From the NCBI RefSeq assembly GCF_002086115.1, contig NZ_MVHJ01000005.1:1-64000 (forward strand): a stretch of DNA of 64,000 bases, given 5' to 3'. This document shows, piece after piece, positions 55,186 through 64,000 of this stretch. This stretch comes from Mycolicibacterium bacteremicum (lineage in GTDB: Bacteria; Actinomycetota; Actinomycetes; Mycobacteriales; Mycobacteriaceae). Numbering within the stretch: position 1 is the stretch's first letter; every line of letters starts with the position of its first letter. The notes beneath the pieces are model-generated. The model saw nothing but the letters and a program-made list of their open reading frames with translations. It had not been told where the DNA came from and did not search any database. The position numbers were made by a program, and so were the translations under genes.

Positions 55186-56391
55186 ATGCCGGACATCAAT
55201 CGTCGAAAGTTCCTGTTGGCCAGCGCGGGTGCCGCCGGGCTGGCGGCGGCAGCAGGGGCGGCGGTCACCTTGCCCCAGATGTTCGACCGTGCGCAGGAAC
55301 AACCGCTGCCACCCGACACGGGGATCCTGGTGATCCTCACGCTCTACGGCGGTAACGACGGTCTCAACACGGTGATCCCCTACACCGACGGCGCGTATTA
55401 CGACGCGCGTCCTGATCTCGCGTTCGCGCCCAGCACGGCCCTCGATCTCGACGGTGCGGTCGGCCTGAACCCCGCCCTGACCGGGTTGGCCGCGGCGTGG
55501 CAGACCGACAACCTGGCCATCATCCGCGGCGTCGGCTATCCCAGGCAGGACCGCAGCCACTTTCGTTCCATGGACATCTGGCAGACCGCGTCGCCGGATG
55601 ATCCGACCGCCACGGGGTGGATCGGGCGCTGGCTGGACACCACCGGCGACGACCCGCTGCGCGCGGTGAACATCGGTACGGTGCTCCCCCCGCTGGCGAT
55701 CGGCGAAAGGCACACCGCGGCGGGGCTTTCGGCCACCATCCCGCGAATGCCGACCGACGTGTCTGCGGTCCTGGACGCGATGAGCGCACCGGATCCGATG
55801 GACACGCCCGCGATGGCGGCGGTCCGCGCCGACTACCGCGACTACCGGGTGACCGACGACACCTTCCGGACGTTCACCGACCGCCCACTGCCCCAGTCCG
55901 CCGCGACCGATCTCGGCAGGCAGCTGGCCGACGATCTTGAGCTGGTGGCCCAGTGCGTGCGAGCCGGTGTCCCGACCAAGGTTTACATGGTGTCCCTGGG
56001 CGGCTTCGACACCCACGCCAACGAACGCAATGACCAACAACGCCTGCTGACCGCACTGAACGATGCCCTGACGCCCTTCCTCAAGCAGATGCGCAACAAC
56101 GCCTACGGCCGGCGGGTGGTCACGATGATCTACTCCGAGTTCGGCAGACGGGTGGCCGCCAATGCCACCCAGGGCACCGATCACGGGACCTCCGGGCCGG
56201 TTCTGGTGGTCGGCGAGCCGGTCCGCGGTGGCTTCTACGGGGAGGCCCCCAGCCTGACCGATCTACAGGACGGTGATCTGAAGACCACGACCGATTTCCG
56301 AGACGTGTATCACGAACTGCTCGACAAGACGCTGGGTACCGATCCGGAGCCGTCGGTCGGGCCCGGCCGTGGAAACATCGGATTCCTGTGA
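55186..56391 (+). CDS. DUF1501 family protein with Tat signal
   Basis: 401 residues. The N-terminus is a twin-arginine signal (NRRKFLLASAGAAGLAAAAG), and the body carries ILTLYGGNDGLNTVIPY, GYPRQDRSHFRSMDIWQT and DFRDVYHELL, matching DUF1501, which is related to sulfatase/alkaline-phosphatase folds. GGGGAGG precedes ATG 55186. Likely exported folded with its DUF1800 partner. Substrate unknown. Confidence 0.88.
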   Translation: MPDINRRKFLLASAGAAGLAAAAGAAVTLPQMFDRAQEQPLPPDTGILVILTLYGGNDGLNTVIPYTDGAYYDARPDLAFAPSTALDLDGAVGLNPALTGLAAAWQTDNLAIIRGVGYPRQDRSHFRSMDIWQTASPDDPTATGWIGRWLDTTGDDPLRAVNIGTVLPPLAIGERHTAAGLSATIPRMPTDVSAVLDAMSAPDPMDTPAMAAVRADYRDYRVTDDTFRTFTDRPLPQSAATDLGRQLADDLELVAQCVRAGVPTKVYMVSLGGFDTHANERNDQQRLLTALNDALTPFLKQMRNNAYGRRVVTMIYSEFGRRVAANATQGTDHGTSGPVLVVGEPVRGGFYGEAPSLTDLQDGDLKTTTDFRDVYHELLDKTLGTDPEPSVGPGRGNIGFL

Positions 56392-56414
56392 CGGCCGCAC
56401 ACCCGAAAACAAAA

Positions 56415-56442
56415 GAAGTCCCAGGATTTCTCCTGGGACTTC
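56415..56442 (-). terminator. Intrinsic terminator of the tRNA-Gln/tRNA-Glu transcript
   Basis: GAAGTCCCAGGA and TCCTGGGACTTC pair exactly over 12 bp around a 4-base loop. On the minus strand the stem is followed by TTTTGTTTTC, a proper U tract. It lies 5 bases beyond the tRNA-Glu 3' end, and also 24 bases past the DUF1501 stop on the plus strand. Confidence 0.88.
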
Positions 56443-56447
56443 AGCTG

Positions 56448-56520
56448 TACCCCCGATGGGATTCGAACCCACGCTACCGCCGTGAGAGGGCGGCGTCCTA
56501 GGCCGCTAGACGACGGGGGC
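56448..56520 (-). tRNA. tRNA-Glu (anticodon CTC)
   Basis: 73 bases; the acceptor GCCCCCG pairs with CGGGGGT. The anticodon arm CCGCC-CTCTCAC-GGCGG gives CTC, which reads GAG. The T arm carries GGGTTCGAATCCC. CCA is not encoded. Confidence 0.95.
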
Positions 56521-56583
56521 TAGAACAACTTCCGGACGGTCAGCATAGCTCAGACCTCGTAGCAGACCTAATCGCCCGGACAG

Positions 56584-56655
56584 CTGGGGTACCAGGACTC
56601 GAACCTAGAATGGCTGAACCAGAATCAGCTGTGTTGCCAATTACACCATACCCCA
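56584..56655 (-). tRNA. tRNA-Gln (anticodon CTG)
   Basis: 72 bases; acceptor TGGGGTA pairs with TACCCCA. The anticodon arm GCTGA-TTCTGGT-TCAGC gives CTG, reading CAG. The T arm carries GGTTCGAGTCC. It lies between gltX and tRNA-Glu on the same strand. In mycobacteria it is expected to be charged with Glu by GltX and amidated by GatCAB. Confidence 0.94.
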
Positions 56656-56771
56656 TTTGATGCCCATCCCTGCAGGTCAGGACATCTTTCGAACCAATCA
56701 CCACGTGTGAGGGTCGCTCCGCTGTGGTTATCGGGCCGACGAGCAGACTACCAAAGATTTCGGACCACTTT

Positions 56772-58226
56772 TCACACCCGCCCCCTGGCGGCCGCCAACC
56801 TGGCCACACTGCGGTCGCGGCCCAGCAGTTCCATCGACTCGAACAGTGGCGGGCTGACGGTGGCCCCGGTGACCGCTACCCGCAGCGGACCGAACGCCTT
56901 CCTCGGCTTGAGCTCCAGACCGTCCAGCAGCGCCGCCTTGAGCGCCTCCTCGATGGTGGCGGTGGTCCACTCGCCCACCGCCTGCAGGGCCGTCAGCGAG
57001 GCATCCAGCACCGCGGCAGCCTCGGGCTTGAGCTCCTTGGCCGCCGACTTCTCATCGATGGCGAAGCTCGCATCGTCGAAGAACTTCAACAGATCCCAGG
57101 CATCGCCGAGGACCACGATGCGTGTCTGCACCAGTGCCGCGGCCTCGGCGAACGCGGCTTCATCCAGTCCGGTGTCGTGTCCGTGGGCCTGCAGGTAGGC
57201 ACGCAACCGATCGGTGAAGTCCGCCGGCGCGAGCAGCCGGATGTGCTCGGCGTTGATCGCGTCGGCCTTCTTCTGGTCGAAGCGGGCCGGGTTGGAGTTC
57301 ACGTCGACCACGTCGAAAGCGGCCACCATCTCGTCGAGGCCGAACAGATCGTGGTCGTCGGCGATACCCCATCCCAGCAGCGCCAGGTAGTTCAGCAGAC
57401 CCTCGGGGATGAATCCGCGATCCCGGTGCAGGAACAGATTGGACTGCGGATCCCGTTTGGACAGCTTCTTGTTGCCGTCACCCAGAACACTTGGCAGATG
57501 CGCGAATTCGGGTATGAAATCGGTCACCCCGATCCGGATCAACGCCTGGTACAGCGCGAGCTGGCGCGGCGTGGAGGGCAGCAGGTCCTCCCCGCGCAGC
57601 ACATGGGTGACCTTCATCAGGGCGTCATCGACCGGGTTGACCAACGTGTACAACGGATCCCCGGTGGCCCGGGTGATCGCAAAATCGGGAACCACTCCGG
57701 CGGCGAAGGTGGTCTCGCCGCGCACCAGGTCCGTCCAGGTCAGGTCGGTGTCGGGCATCCGCAGCCGCAGTACCGGCTTGCGGCCCTGCGCCTCGAACTC
57801 GGCGCGCTGGGCGTCGGTGAGGTCGCGGTCGTGATTGTCGTACCCCAGCTTGGGATTACGGCCCGCCGCGAGATGGCGGGCTTCCACTTCCTCAGGGGTC
57901 GAGTAGGCCGGATACACCTCGCCGGCGTCGAGCAGTTTGGCGATCACCTCGCGATAGATGTCGGAACGCTCGGACTGCCGGTAGGGACCGTACGGACCGC
58001 CGACCTCGGGGCCCTCGTCCCAATCCAGTCCGAGCCAGCGCAGCGCGTCCAGGATCGCCTCGTAGCTCTCCTGACTGTCGCGGGCGGCATCGGTGTCCTC
58101 GATGCGGAAGACGAAGGCGCCGCCGGTGTGGCGGGCGTAGGCCCAGTTGAACAGGGCGGTCCGAACCAGGCCGACATGCGGGGTGCCGGTCGGCGACGGA
58201 CAGAAACGCACCCGGACAGGACTCAC
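56772..58226 (-). CDS. gltX: Glutamyl-tRNA synthetase
   Basis: 484 residues, class [27 protein letters not shown] with the HIGH-type motif at the N-terminus and KKLSKRDPQ as KMSKS equivalent. Mycobacteria lack GlnRS, so it is presumably non-discriminating, charging tRNA-Glu and tRNA-Gln, both encoded just downstream. It follows the FAH gene by 2 bases. Counterpart Rv2992c (gltS). Confidence 0.97.
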   Translation of the reverse strand: MSPVRVRFCPSPTGTPHVGLVRTALFNWAYARHTGGAFVFRIEDTDAARDSQESYEAILDALRWLGLDWDEGPEVGGPYGPYRQSERSDIYREVIAKLLDAGEVYPAYSTPEEVEARHLAAGRNPKLGYDNHDRDLTDAQRAEFEAQGRKPVLRLRMPDTDLTWTDLVRGETTFAAGVVPDFAITRATGDPLYTLVNPVDDALMKVTHVLRGEDLLPSTPRQLALYQALIRIGVTDFIPEFAHLPSVLGDGNKKLSKRDPQSNLFLHRDRGFIPEGLLNYLALLGWGIADDHDLFGLDEMVAAFDVVDVNSNPARFDQKKADAINAEHIRLLAPADFTDRLRAYLQAHGHDTGLDEAAFAEAAALVQTRIVVLGDAWDLLKFFDDASFAIDEKSAAKELKPEAAAVLDASLTALQAVGEWTTATIEEALKAALLDGLELKPRKAFGPLRVAVTGATVSPPLFESMELLGRDRSVARLAAARGRV

Positions 58227-58228
58227 TA

Positions 58229-59011
58229 TTACTTTCCCTTCCGCACAACAGGATTGGTCAAGGTACCGATGCCCTCGACGGTGATGCTGACGCTGTCACC
58301 GTCCTCGATGGGCCCGACGCCCTCGGGTGTTCCGGTCAAGATCAGATCACCGGGCAGCAGTGTCATCACCGCCGAGACCCATTCGACGATGGCGCCGACA
58401 TCATGCAGCAGCAGCGCGGTGTTGCTGTCCTGGCGCACCGTCCCGTTGACCTCGGTGCGGATGTCGAGACCGCTCGGGTCGACCTCCGTTTCGATCCACG
58501 GACCCACCGGACAGAAGGTGTCGTGGCCCTTGGCCCGCATCCACTGACCGTCCTTCTGCTGCTGATCACGCGCCGAGACGTCGTTGGCGATGGTGTATCC
58601 GAGGATGTAATCGGCGGCCTTGGCCGCCGGCACGTCCTTACACGGACGCTCGATCACGATCACCAACTCGCCCTCGTGGTGCACGGGATGGGCATCGGCG
58701 GGCAGTTGGATCGCGACATTGGGTCCGATGATCGCGGTGTTGGGCTTGAGGAAGATCACCGGATCCTCCGGTGCCTCGCCGCCCATTTCGCGGGCATGGG
58801 CGGCGTAGTTCTTGCCCATGCACACCACCTTCGACGCCAGGATCGGCGCCAGCAGCCGCACATCGGCCAGTGGCCAGCTGCGACCGGTGAAGGTGGGGTT
58901 GCGCGAGAGGTACTGCTCGGCGATCTCACGGCACACCGCAGTGTTGGTGGAGTCGCCCTCGATGACCACGAAGGCGACCCCGTCTGGACTGGCAATTCGA
59001 CCGAGGCGCAT
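58229..59011 (-). CDS. Fumarylacetoacetate hydrolase family protein
   Basis: 260 residues with the FAH C-terminal fold: [44 protein letters not shown] and [18 protein letters not shown], including metal-binding Glu/Asp. Likely a hydrolase or decarboxylase of 2-oxo/diketo acids; substrate unknown. Placed 2 bases before gltX. Counterpart Rv2993c. Confidence 0.9.
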   Translation of the reverse strand: MRLGRIASPDGVAFVVIEGDSTNTAVCREIAEQYLSRNPTFTGRSWPLADVRLLAPILASKVVCMGKNYAAHAREMGGEAPEDPVIFLKPNTAIIGPNVAIQLPADAHPVHHEGELVIVIERPCKDVPAAKAADYILGYTIANDVSARDQQQKDGQWMRAKGHDTFCPVGPWIETEVDPSGLDIRTEVNGTVRQDSNTALLLHDVGAIVEWVSAVMTLLPGDLILTGTPEGVGPIEDGDSVSITVEGIGTLTNPVVRKGK

Positions 59012-59066
59012 GCATTCAGCCTAGTGAGCGGGTCGCTGACCACGTCAGCGGGGACGCTCCGATGTG

Positions 59067-59095
59067 TTGACTCTCATATTTTGAGAAGTTGATTC
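59067..59095 (+). promoter_or_regulatory. Putative promoter and dyad upstream of the MFS gene
   Basis: A -35-like TTGACT (59067-59072) and a -10-like TGATTC (59090-59095) are 17 bases apart. TCTCA (59072-59076) and TGAGA (59082-59086) form an exact inverted repeat between them, in unusually AT-rich sequence. This would suit a repressor site in the divergent FAH/MFS gap. Confidence 0.4.
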
Positions 59096-59120
59096 AGCAT
59101 CATGAGATGAGCGTGGCAGC

Positions 59121-60323
59121 ATGGTCGTCATGTCCGACCCGATCAGCACCACTCGCCGCTGGTCGATGCTGGTGATCGCGTTGACCGCGACCACGTGTGC
59201 CAACGTCTTCATCAACGGCGCGGCGTTTCTCATTCCCACCCTGCACACCGAACGCGGACTCGATCTGGCCACCGCCGGCCTGCTGTCGGCGATGCCCAGC
59301 TTCGGCCTTGTGGTGACCTTGATCGCGTGGGGTTGGCTGGTCGACCGGGTCGGCGAGCGGATCGTACTGACCGTCGGCTCGGCCCTGACGGCGGCCTTCG
59401 CGTTCGGTGCGGCCTCGGTGGATTCGCTGTGGGCGGTCGGAGCATTCCTGCTGCTCGGTGGAATGGCCGCCGCGAGCAGCAATTCCGCGAGCGGCCGCGT
59501 CGTCGTCGGCTGGTTCCCGCCCGAGCAACGCGGACTGGCGATGGGGATCCGACAGACCGCGACACCGCTGGGCGTCGGCATCGGGGCACTGGTGATCCCG
59601 CGCCTGGCCGAGAGCCACGGCGTGTCGACCGCACTGTTGTTCCCCGCGCTGGCATGCGTTCTGGCGGCGGTCATCTGCGCCATCGGCGTCCTCGACCCGC
59701 CCCGCCCGCCGCGCGCCGAGGCCCCGCCGGAGCATCTGGCCAACCCGTACCGGGGATCCTCGGTGCTGGTGCGTATCCATGCCGTGTCCGTGTTGCTGGT
59801 CATCCCACAGGGTTTCGTGTGGACCTTCACCCTGGTCTGGCTGATGACCGACCGTGGGTGGTCGGCGGCCTCGGCCGGTGCGCTGGTGACCGTCGCCCAG
59901 GTGCTCGGCGCCGGCGGCCGGATCGCGGCGGGCAGGTGGTCCGATGTCATCGGCTCGCGGCTGCGCCCCATCCGCTACATCGCCGCCGCCGCGTCGGTCA
60001 CGATGGCACTGCTTGCCGTGACCGACGCGCTGGGCTCACCGGTCAGTGTCGCGTTGATGGTCATCGCCTCGGTGGTGACCGTGTCGGACAACGGATTGGC
60101 GTTCACGGCCATCGCCGAGATCGCCGGCCCGTTCTGGAGTGGCCGCGCACTGGGTACGCAGAACACCAGCCAGCACCTGGCCACCGCGCTGGGCTCTCCG
60201 TTGTTCGGCGCACTCATCGGTGTGGTCGGCTATCCGCTGGCTTTTGCGGTGTGCGCGCTGTTCCCGGTCGCCGCCTATCGCCTGGTACCCGCCGACCCGG
60301 AACCGATCACACGCCCGAACTAG
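59121..60323 (+). CDS. Major facilitator superfamily transporter
   Basis: 400 residues with about twelve membrane helices; VDRVGERIVLTVGSALTAAF is the motif-A-like loop between helices 2 and 3. A charged loop (PPRPPRAEAPPEHL) divides the halves. Substrate unknown. ATG 59121 is used; ATG 59130 is in frame, and no clear ribosome-binding site decides. Divergent from the FAH gene. Counterpart Rv2994. Confidence 0.88.
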   Translation: MVVMSDPISTTRRWSMLVIALTATTCANVFINGAAFLIPTLHTERGLDLATAGLLSAMPSFGLVVTLIAWGWLVDRVGERIVLTVGSALTAAFAFGAASVDSLWAVGAFLLLGGMAAASSNSASGRVVVGWFPPEQRGLAMGIRQTATPLGVGIGALVIPRLAESHGVSTALLFPALACVLAAVICAIGVLDPPRPPRAEAPPEHLANPYRGSSVLVRIHAVSVLLVIPQGFVWTFTLVWLMTDRGWSAASAGALVTVAQVLGAGGRIAAGRWSDVIGSRLRPIRYIAAAASVTMALLAVTDALGSPVSVALMVIASVVTVSDNGLAFTAIAEIAGPFWSGRALGTQNTSQHLATALGSPLFGALIGVVGYPLAFAVCALFPVAAYRLVPADPEPITRPN

Positions 60324-60377
60324 CGCTGTCGCAAGGACTTTTCGGCTGACGTGAGTCGGTGTCTGCCGGACCGCAGG

Positions 60378-60989
60378 TCAGGCCTGGGCGGTCATGTCCC
60401 CCGTCGCGGGCACCCCGTCGGCCAGGCCGTAGCGCAGATACACCGTCCCGGTCGGGCATGTCTCGGGTGGCTGCAGCAGCGTGAGATTGGACGGCACCAC
60501 ACCGTCGTCGAACACCTTCTTGCCGACACCGAGCATGATCGGGTGCAGCCACAGATCGATCCGGTCGAACAGCTTCTCCCGCAGCAGCGTCTGCACCAGG
60601 TTCAGGCTGCCGACCACCTTTACCTGGCTGTGCCGCTCCCGTAGCTCATGCACCGCGCCCGCCAGATCGGCGCCCAGCAGCGTGGACCCCGCCCAGGTCA
60701 GCTCGGGTGCACCCCGGGACGCCACATACTTCGGGATGCTGTTGAACAACACGCCGAATTCGTCGTCCTGGTGCGGCCAGTACGCGGCGAAGATGTCGTA
60801 GGTGCGGCGGCCGAGCAGCAGCGCATCGGTGCCCGCGTATGCCGCGTCCACCTGCGCACCGGCGATCTCGTTCATCAACGGGGCCTGCCAGCCCCCGAAC
60901 GGGAACCCGATCGGGTCCTCGTCCGGGCCGCCCGGCCCCTGCCCGACCAGATCCAGCGTCGCGAACAATTCGATGTCGATGAAGCCCAT
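60378..60989 (-). CDS. Dihydrofolate-reductase-like (RibD C-terminal) protein
   Basis: 203 residues: MGFIDIELFATLDLVGQGPG at the N-terminus, DALLLGRRTYDIFAAYWP, and a NADPH-binding VKVVGSLNLVQTLL. This matches the YyaP/RibD-C family of small reductases whose substrates are mostly unknown. It lies between the converging MFS gene and leuB, and is not in the remembered M. tuberculosis order. Confidence 0.88.
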   Translation of the reverse strand: MGFIDIELFATLDLVGQGPGGPDEDPIGFPFGGWQAPLMNEIAGAQVDAAYAGTDALLLGRRTYDIFAAYWPHQDDEFGVLFNSIPKYVASRGAPELTWAGSTLLGADLAGAVHELRERHSQVKVVGSLNLVQTLLREKLFDRIDLWLHPIMLGVGKKVFDDGVVPSNLTLLQPPETCPTGTVYLRYGLADGVPATGDMTAQA

Positions 60990-61104
60990 GCACAGATAGA
61001 CCGGCTCGACCTGTCGGACTCATCGCGGGGTCATCCCGCTTTACCGACGGTGCGTACAGGTCGAGACAGGGCGCCGAACCTCGATCTGTGTGCACCCTCG
61101 GGAT

Positions 61105-62127
61105 CTACAGCAGCGACAGAATCCGGTCGCCGACCGCGGACGTCGACAGCGTCGCGTCCCCGCGGGTCGCCAGGTGCTCGGCGACAGCCGTGTCGACCCG
61201 CGCCGCGGCCTCGTCCTCACCGACGTGGGCCAGCAGCAGCGCCACGCTCATCACCGCGGCGGTCGGATCGGCGATGCCCTGCCCGGCGATATCGGGTGCG
61301 CTGCCGTGCACCGGCTCGAACATCGACGGGTTGGTGCGCGTGGCATCGATGTTGCCGCTGGCCGCCAGCCCGATGCCGCCACACACCGCCGCCGACAGAT
61401 CGGTGATGATGTCGCCGAACAGGTTGTCGGTGACGATGACGTCGAAGCGGCCCGGATCGGTGACCATGTGGATGGTGGCGGCGTCGATGTGCTGGTAGGC
61501 AACCTCCACATCGGGGTACTCCGCCCCGACCTCGGCGACGACCCGCGACCACAGGCTGCCGGCGAAGGTCAGCACATTGGTCTTGTGCACCAGGGTCAGA
61601 TGCTTGCGACGGGTCTGCGCACGGGCGAACGCGTCACGCACCACCCGCTCGACCCCGAACGCCGTGTTCACGCTGACCTCGGTGGCCACCTCGTGCGGGG
61701 TGCCGACGCGCAGCGCGCCACCGTTGCCGGTGTAGGGACCCTCGGTACCCTCGCGGACCACCACGAAGTCGATCCCGGTGACGCCCGAGAGTGGGCTGGC
61801 CACACCGGGATAGAGCCGGCCGGGCCGCAGGTTCACATGGTGGTCGAGCGCGAAGCGCAACTTGAGCAGCAGCCCGCGCTCCAGCACACCGCTGGGTACC
61901 GACGGATCACCGATGGCGCCCAGCAGGATCGCGTCGAACCCGCGCAGCTCCTCGATGGTCTCCTCGGTGAGTAGTTCTCCGGAGGCGTGGTAACGCCGGG
62001 CGCCGAGGTCGTACTCGGTGCGTTCGACGCCGGGCAGCACCGCGTCGAGAACCCGCAGCGCCTGGTCGATGACCTCCGGACCGATACCGTCACCGGCGAT
62101 GACCGCCAGCTTGTTCAACGAACTCAT
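61105..62127 (-). CDS. leuB: 3-isopropylmalate dehydrogenase
   Basis: 340 residues. [20 protein letters not shown] opens the fold, followed by [32 protein letters not shown] and the metal site [16 protein letters not shown]. It catalyses oxidative decarboxylation in leucine synthesis. ATG 62127 overlaps the serA stop (ATGA), giving a serA-leuB operon. Counterpart Rv2995c. Confidence 0.98.
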   Translation of the reverse strand: MSSLNKLAVIAGDGIGPEVIDQALRVLDAVLPGVERTEYDLGARRYHASGELLTEETIEELRGFDAILLGAIGDPSVPSGVLERGLLLKLRFALDHHVNLRPGRLYPGVASPLSGVTGIDFVVVREGTEGPYTGNGGALRVGTPHEVATEVSVNTAFGVERVVRDAFARAQTRRKHLTLVHKTNVLTFAGSLWSRVVAEVGAEYPDVEVAYQHIDAATIHMVTDPGRFDVIVTDNLFGDIITDLSAAVCGGIGLAASGNIDATRTNPSMFEPVHGSAPDIAGQGIADPTAAVMSVALLLAHVGEDEAAARVDTAVAEHLATRGDATLSTSAVGDRILSLL

Positions 62128-63710
62128 GCGAGGTTCACCACTTCCAGGGTGGTGGCGCCGACCGCCGAGGCGATCGCGGCGCGCACATCTTCGGGCACAT
62201 CGGTGTCGAGGCGCAGCATCACCGTGGCGCTGTCGCCGCCGGCATCCTGGCTCATCTGGGCGGCCAGGATGTTGACCTCGGCGCTGCCGAGCAGGGTGCC
62301 GATCTTGCCGAGCGCCCCGGGCTGATCGGTGTAGTTGACCACCAGGTTGTAGCCCTCGGCGCGCAGATCCAGGTTGCGGCCGTTGATCTGGACGATCTTC
62401 TCGACCAGCTGCGGGCCCGACAGGGTGCCCGCCACATTGAGCGATCCGCCGTCGGCGTACACGGCGCGGACGTCGACCACGCTGCGGTGGTTGGGGCTTT
62501 CGGGGGCGGTGCTGATGTCCGCGGTGACGCCGCGGTCCTTGGCCAGCGCCGGCGCGTTGACGAAGGTCACCTGCTCGTCGACGACGGCGGAGAACAGGCC
62601 GCGCAGCGCCGACAGGCGAAGGATCTCGACATCTTCGGATGCCAGCTCACCGCGCACCTGGACCGACAGCGACACCGGCGCGGCATCGGCCAACGATCCG
62701 ACCAGCAGACCCAGCTTGCGGACCAGGTCCAGCCAGGGCGCCACCTCCTCGCCGACGGCTCCCCCGCCCACGTTGACGGCATCCGGTACGAACTCACCCG
62801 CCAGCGCCAACTTCACGCTGGCCGCGACGTCGGTGCCGGCGCGGTCCTGGGCCTCGGCGGTCGAGGCGCCCAGGTGCGGGGTCACGACGACCTGCGGCAG
62901 CTCGAACAGCGGGCTGTCGGTGCACGGTTCGGTGGCGAACACGTCCAGACCGGCGGCGCGCACATGACCGCCGGTGATGGCATCGGCCAGCGCCTGCTCG
63001 TCGATCAGTCCGCCGCGAGCGGCGTTGACGATGATGACACCAGGCTTGGTCTTGGCCAGGTTCTCCTTGCCGAGCAGGCCGGCGGTCTCCTTGGTCTTGG
63101 GCAGGTGAACCGAGATGAAGTCGGCCCGGCCCAGCAGCTCGTCGAGTCCGACCAGTTCGATCCCGATCTGGGCAGCACGGGCCGTCGAGACGTAGGGGTC
63201 ATAGGCGATCACGTGGGTACCAAAGGCGGCCAGTCGGGCGGCCACGAGCTGGCCGATGCGGCCCAATCCCACCACGCCGACGGTCTTGCCGTAGATCTCG
63301 GTGCCCGAGAACGAGGACCGCTTCCAGGTGTGCTCACGCAGGGTGGCATCGGCGGCCGGGATCTGACGGGCTGCCGACAGCAGCAGCGCCAGCGCGTGCT
63401 CGGCGGCGCTGTGGATGTTGGACGTCGGCGCGTTGACGACCAGCACACCGCGTGCGGTGGCCGCGTCGACGTCGACGTTGTCCAGGCCGACGCCGGCGCG
63501 GGCGACGATCTTCAGCTTGGGCGCGGCGGCGATGACCTCGGCGTCGACGGTGGTCGCCGACCGCACCAGCAGCGCATCGGCGTCGGCGACGGCGGCCAGC
63601 AGCTTCGGCCGGTCCGGACCGTCCACCCAGCGGACCTCTACCTGGTCACCCAGGGCGGCGACGGTCGACTCGGCAAGCTTGTCGGCGATCAGTACAACGG
63701 GAAGACTCAC
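62124..63710 (-). CDS. serA: D-3-phosphoglycerate dehydrogenase
   Basis: 528 residues: the NAD domain has [20 protein letters not shown], the catalytic His lies in [14 protein letters not shown], and a long C-terminal part holds the extra ASB domain plus a regulatory ACT domain ending in [13 protein letters not shown]. This long type is found in mycobacteria and is inhibited by serine. First step of serine synthesis. Coupled to leuB. Counterpart Rv2996c. Confidence 0.98.
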   Translation of the reverse strand: MSLPVVLIADKLAESTVAALGDQVEVRWVDGPDRPKLLAAVADADALLVRSATTVDAEVIAAAPKLKIVARAGVGLDNVDVDAATARGVLVVNAPTSNIHSAAEHALALLLSAARQIPAADATLREHTWKRSSFSGTEIYGKTVGVVGLGRIGQLVAARLAAFGTHVIAYDPYVSTARAAQIGIELVGLDELLGRADFISVHLPKTKETAGLLGKENLAKTKPGVIIVNAARGGLIDEQALADAITGGHVRAAGLDVFATEPCTDSPLFELPQVVVTPHLGASTAEAQDRAGTDVAASVKLALAGEFVPDAVNVGGGAVGEEVAPWLDLVRKLGLLVGSLADAAPVSLSVQVRGELASEDVEILRLSALRGLFSAVVDEQVTFVNAPALAKDRGVTADISTAPESPNHRSVVDVRAVYADGGSLNVAGTLSGPQLVEKIVQINGRNLDLRAEGYNLVVNYTDQPGALGKIGTLLGSAEVNILAAQMSQDAGGDSATVMLRLDTDVPEDVRAAIASAVGATTLEVVNLA

Positions 63711-63833
63711 GGCGCTACAGCCTAATGTGTGCCTGCGGGCTCACAGACGCCACGGGGTCTTGGCGCTACCACAGTCAGGTGCGGTCGACACCGGAACGAG
63801 CAGACACACCGCGCAATGTTGTCTACTGGTGTC

Positions 63834-64000
63834 GTGGACGTCACCGTCGTCGGAAGCGGCCCCAACGGGCTGACCGCAGCCGTCATCCTGGCTCGCGCAG
63901 GCCTGTCCGTGCGGGTCATCGAGGAGCAGTCGACCGCGGGCGGCGGCGCCCGCACGTTGCCCGACCCCGAGTACTCCGGGGTCGCGCACGACATCTGCTC
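63834..64000 (+). CDS. FAD-dependent oxidoreductase (phytoene-desaturase-like), N-terminal part
   Basis: The frame runs off the window. The visible 55 residues are an FAD-binding Rossmann start, [20 protein letters not shown], then [15 protein letters not shown], as in the phytoene dehydrogenase/amine oxidase superfamily. GTG 63834 is used; an in-frame ATG at 63816 would add six residues. Neither has a clear ribosome-binding site. Divergent from serA. Counterpart Rv2997. Confidence 0.8.
   Translation, partial: MDVTVVGSGPNGLTAAVILARAGLSVRVIEEQSTAGGGARTLPDPEYSGVAHDIC

Overview
The window is high-GC chromosomal DNA from a member of the Mycobacteriaceae, most likely a rapid-growing Mycolicibacterium-type species. 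From memory of the gene order, the backbone matches M. tuberculosis Rv2922c-Rv2997: smc, acyP, osmC-like, fpg, rnc, DUF177, sepIVA, coaD, rsmD, pyc, VKOR/DsbA, lipN, an aldo-keto reductase, an HNH protein, recG, a DAK protein, rpmB, ung, thiL, DUF3515, ddl, gpsA, fbiD, ppk, mutT1, hupB, leuDC, an IclR regulator, tRNA-Gln/tRNA-Glu, gltX, an FAH protein, an MFS carrier, leuB, serA and an FAD enzyme. The large PDIM/PGL lipid locus that lies between sepIVA and coaD in M. tuberculosis is absent; the two genes are 90 bp apart. No phage, insertion sequence or CRISPR array was seen.

Layout. 1-1.8 kb: an EspK-like C-terminus (cut by the window edge) and an EspC-family type VII substrate, beside smc rather than in an ESX locus. 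1.9-9.1 kb: smc and the DUF177-rnc-fpg block. 9.2-11.6 kb: a coupled SsuD-like/SfnB-like sulfur-scavenging pair. 11.7-20.4 kb: sepIVA, coaD, rsmD (which appears to start at CTG), pyruvate carboxylase, VKOR-DsbA, lipN and a first aldo-keto reductase. 20.4-21.3 kb: a second aldo-keto reductase and a perfect 23-bp hairpin.

21.35-35.1 kb is the accessory region. It holds a TetR-controlled membrane protein/metal-hydrolase pair, a receptor Ser/Thr kinase, a second DsbA, an L,D-transpeptidase, an M56-peptidase/BlaI pair, and a five-gene operon: GH26 glycosidase, GAF-SpoIIE phosphatase, BcsA-like GT2 synthase, STAS protein and HATPase kinase. The last four or five genes are joined by ATGA or longer overlaps. 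This looks like a polysaccharide synthase packaged with its own phosphatase/STAS/kinase partner switch, and it is the best candidate for an undescribed system. A UPF0016 transporter with a clear yybP-ykoY (Mn2+) riboswitch ends the region.

35.3-64 kb returns to the backbone: DNA repair (recG, ung, mutT1), cell wall (ddl), F420 cofactor (fbiD), polyphosphate (ppk), nucleoid (hupB), leucine and serine synthesis (leuCD, leuB, serA), and gltX next to tRNA-Glu and tRNA-Gln. A DUF1800/DUF1501 exported pair lies between the IclR gene and the tRNAs.

Several genes (kinase, GH26, DUF3515, IclR) have a TANNNT -10 box 6-7 nt before a GTG start, as expected for leaderless mycobacterial transcripts. Many operon junctions are 4-nt NTGA overlaps.
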